Assembly: GCA_030040815.1 (NCBI GenBank)
Contig: JASHSZ010000504.1
Location: 1-6,269 of the forward strand
Reading direction: 5' to 3'
Origin: Streptosporangiaceae bacterium
Lineage (GTDB): Bacteria; Actinomycetota; Actinomycetes; Streptosporangiales; Streptosporangiaceae
Length of the DNA: 6,269 nt
Shown one piece after another: positions 4,503 through 6,269 of this stretch (position 1 is the stretch's first letter; every line of letters starts with the position of its first letter). The translations under genes and the position numbers were made by a program. Below the pieces are notes generated by a model. That model was not told the DNA's origin. It saw only the letters and a program-made list of their open reading frames with translations, and did not search any database.

Positions 4503-6269
4503 TCAAGATGCGGGGGCAGTCTGCTGTGGTGGTTGGGACTGCACCTCGCTGTTCGCCTTGCTACGTTTCACGACGCCTGCCATCGCCGCCAGCTTGTCGA
4601 GCTTTTCTCGTACCTGCATAGCCTCGGGGCGGCCGAGCTCGTCGAGAATCGCCAGGGCGCGTTGCCAGGCGGCGGCGGCGGAGGCGGACTGACCATTGGC
4701 GAGATGAGCGTCGCCGAGGCGAGCCAGGGTCCTGGCCTCGCCATAGCGGATTCCGAGTTCGTGGCGCAGGTCTAGTGCTTGCAGATAGTAGGCGACAGCC
4801 TCCTGGTAGCGGCCCAGGTGATGGCAGGCACCCCCAATGCTGTCCAGCGTCTGAGCCCGGCCAACCTGGTCACCTGTCTCCTGTTGCAGGTCTAGGGCTT
4901 GGTGGCAGTGCATGAGGCCGTTCTCGTAGTCGCCGAGCTGGATGTGAAACCAGCCGACGGCGTTCAGAGCTCTGGCCTGCCCGCTCTGGTGCCCAACGGT
5001 CCGGAACAGCTCGAATGCCTGCTGAGAGTGGAGGAGTGCATCCCGGTAGTCGCCCTGCTGATCGAGGATCCAGGCTATGTTTCGGTGGGTGTAGGCCTGA
5101 CCGATGAGGTCGCTAAGCTCCGTATACAACTCGAGGGCCTGCACTTGGTGGGCGTGGCCGTCCTCGTAACGCCTGAGGCGGATGGTGGCAAGTGCGAGGC
5201 AACCGTGGCTTATCGCCTGCGCGTGCGGATCGCCCAGGCGTTCGGCAGCCTCGAGTGCGGCCGCCTGCGACGCCACCGCGTCGTGCCACTGGCCTCGGCT
5301 GTCAAAGAATGACGAAAGCGCCCAGGCCAGCTGCCAGGTGTGCACGTCAAAGCCCTCGGCGTCGGCCTGGCGTAGCGCTGCGAGCAGCACGGGATACTCG
5401 GTGTCGAACCATGTCAGCGCCTGCCGGTGGTCGGCGGGCTCTTCTGGCGTTACCAGCGGACCGGGGGGCGTCAGCGTGATGGTGTCGTCTCGGTTCGGCT
5501 GCAGCAGCTGGTCGGCACGGTAAGCGCTGCAGAGGTAGTGATCCAGGACGCGGTGGATTGCTGAGCGTCGTTCCTCCGCCGAGTCATGCGCGTCGGCGAG
5601 TTCGCGGGCATAGGCGCGCAGCAGGTCGTGGAAGGTGAACCGACCGCGATTGGGGTCGGTAAGAAGATGTGCGCCGACTAGCTCGGTTAGCAGCGCGCGG
5701 GCCGACGTCAGCGGCACGCCGGCCAGGCTTGCGGCCGCCGGCGCGCCGATGTCCGGGCCTGCGTGCAGCCCCAGCAGCCGAAACAGCCGCGCTGCCGGTG
5801 CACTGAGTGCGTGGTAAGACCAGGAAAAAACGGCCCGCAGATCCGTGCTCTGGTCGCCGCCTTGGAGTGCGGACAGGCCGCCCCGGGTCTCCCGCAATTC
5901 CTCTGCAAGCTCCGCAAGCGGCCACCGCGGATTCGCCGCTGCCCGAGCGCTCACGATGGACAGAGCAAGCGGAAGCCCTGCGCACGATTCAATGATCTGG
6001 TCCACCGCGGCTGGTTCCGCGGCGACCCGGTGCGTGCCGAGGCGACCGATGAGAAGGCTTCGTGCCTGCTCGGCCGACAGCAGGTCGACACCGAGCGGGC
6101 TGGCGCCAGCGGTGGCAACCAAGCCGAGCAACTGATTCCGGCTGGTCGCCACCACGAGGCACGAAGGCGTGCCAGGAAGCAGGGGGCGTACCTGATCGGC
6201 GTCGCGGGCGTTATCCAGAACGATCAGCACTCGTCGGCCAGCGAGCAACGAGCGGTAGAGAGCCGCCTG
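4503..6269 (-). CDS. AfsR/SARP-like STAND regulator, NB-ARC plus TPR, 5' end beyond window
   Basis: The reading frame is open to the window edge (…QAALYRSLLAGRRVLIVLDNARD), so the true N-terminus, with Walker A and any DNA-binding domain, is missing; the TTG at 6248 is internal. Counting from that codon: Walker B VLIVLDN (7-13), sensor segment LVVATSRNQL (31-40), GLPLAL (91-96), a winged-helix region with FTFHDLLRAYARELA (204-218, MHD-like position), then TPRs on an exact 40-residue period (321-520) plus a partial repeat to about 550, and a polar Gln/Pro-rich tail. This is the C-terminal architecture of AfsR/SARP-type and related HTH-NB-ARC-TPR regulators, which use nucleotide-driven assembly to activate secondary-metabolite genes. 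It is on the same strand, 117 nt from the precursor, so it probably controls the RiPP cassette. Whether the missing N-terminus is BTAD/OmpR-type or XRE-type cannot be told. Confidence 0.88.
   Translation of the reverse strand, partial: QAALYRSLLAGRRVLIVLDNARDADQVRPLLPGTPSCLVVATSRNQLLGLVATAGASPLGVDLLSAEQARSLLIGRLGTHRVAAEPAAVDQIIESCAGLPLALSIVSARAAANPRWPLAELAEELRETRGGLSALQGGDQSTDLRAVFSWSYHALSAPAARLFRLLGLHAGPDIGAPAAASLAGVPLTSARALLTELVGAHLLTDPNRGRFTFHDLLRAYARELADAHDSAEERRSAIHRVLDHYLCSAYRADQLLQPNRDDTITLTPPGPLVTPEEPADHRQALTWFDTEYPVLLAALRQADAEGFDVHTWQLAWALSSFFDSRGQWHDAVASQAAALEAAERLGDPHAQAISHGCLALATIRLRRYEDGHAHQVQALELYTELSDLIGQAYTHRNIAWILDQQGDYRDALLHSQQAFELFRTVGHQSGQARALNAVGWFHIQLGDYENGLMHCHQALDLQQETGDQVGRAQTLDSIGGACHHLGRYQEAVAYYLQALDLRHELGIRYGEARTLARLGDAHLANGQSASAAAAWQRALAILDELGRPEAMQVREKLDKLAAMAGVVKRSKANSEVQSQPPQQTAPAS
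4689..5288 (-). repeat. Five TPR units of exactly 40 residues (120-bp period)
   Basis: Within the regulator, units begin at WHDAVAS, YEDGHAH, YRDALLH, YENGLMH and YQEAVAY, each 40 codons apart, with the recurrent pattern Y-x2-[AG]-x5-QA-[LF]-[DE]-L followed by a QAxxLxxxG-type second helix. Four of the five begin with Tyr. The DNA is diverged and not near-identical, so this is protein-level repetition, not a recombinogenic array. Confidence 0.85.

Noticed and set aside
4689..5288. 120-bp periodicity as a possible DNA repeat array or CRISPR
   Set aside because: Similarity is only at the protein level (TPR units), the units are diverged, and there is no repeat-spacer structure.
5584..5985. 133-aa minus-strand frame inside the regulator
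   Set aside because: Out-of-frame shadow, Arg/Ser-rich; the overlapping NB-ARC frame carries the conserved motifs.

Overview
The window looks like chromosomal DNA from a high-GC actinomycete (Streptomyces or a relative). The evidence is GC-rich codon third positions, GTG/TTG start usage, an AfsR/SARP-type NB-ARC/TPR regulator, an EHN-type epoxide hydrolase and a DipZ-like soluble thioredoxin. Genus is not determinable from what is seen.

Left block, + strand (1-1200): the C-terminal end of an epoxide hydrolase, cut by the window edge, is followed with no spacer by a thioredoxin-fold protein carrying a DipZ-type C-terminal domain. The thioredoxin has lost the second cysteine of the CxxC motif. 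The pair looks co-translated and has no evident link to the rest of the window.

Middle block (1201-2222): a convergent gap holds GC-rich hairpins. It is followed by two small minus-strand genes, each with a good ribosome-binding site: a 69-aa single-pass membrane protein (1438-1647) and a 62-aa basic helical protein (1770-1958). Three structural signals surround them: a 50-nt hairpin between the genes, a 9-bp inverted repeat in the probable 5' leader, and three AGTGCAG heptamers on an exact 12-bp period just upstream of a possible -10 element.

Right block, minus strand (2223-6269): the main interest. In transcription order it contains a 5'-truncated STAND/AfsR-like regulator (NB-ARC plus TPRs), a 90-aa cysteine-free protein with a strong Shine-Dalgarno sequence, and, 12 nt later, a 625-aa cobalamin-binding radical SAM enzyme of the RiPP-maturation type (C-x7-C-x2-C cluster motif). 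The best reading is a compact RiPP cassette: the 90-aa protein is the precursor peptide, the radical SAM enzyme modifies it (probably by C-methylation), and the regulator controls expression. No protease, transporter or obvious immunity gene is visible; the two small genes downstream are the only same-strand candidates for accessory roles. Product, core peptide and chemistry are inferred and not shown by sequence alone.
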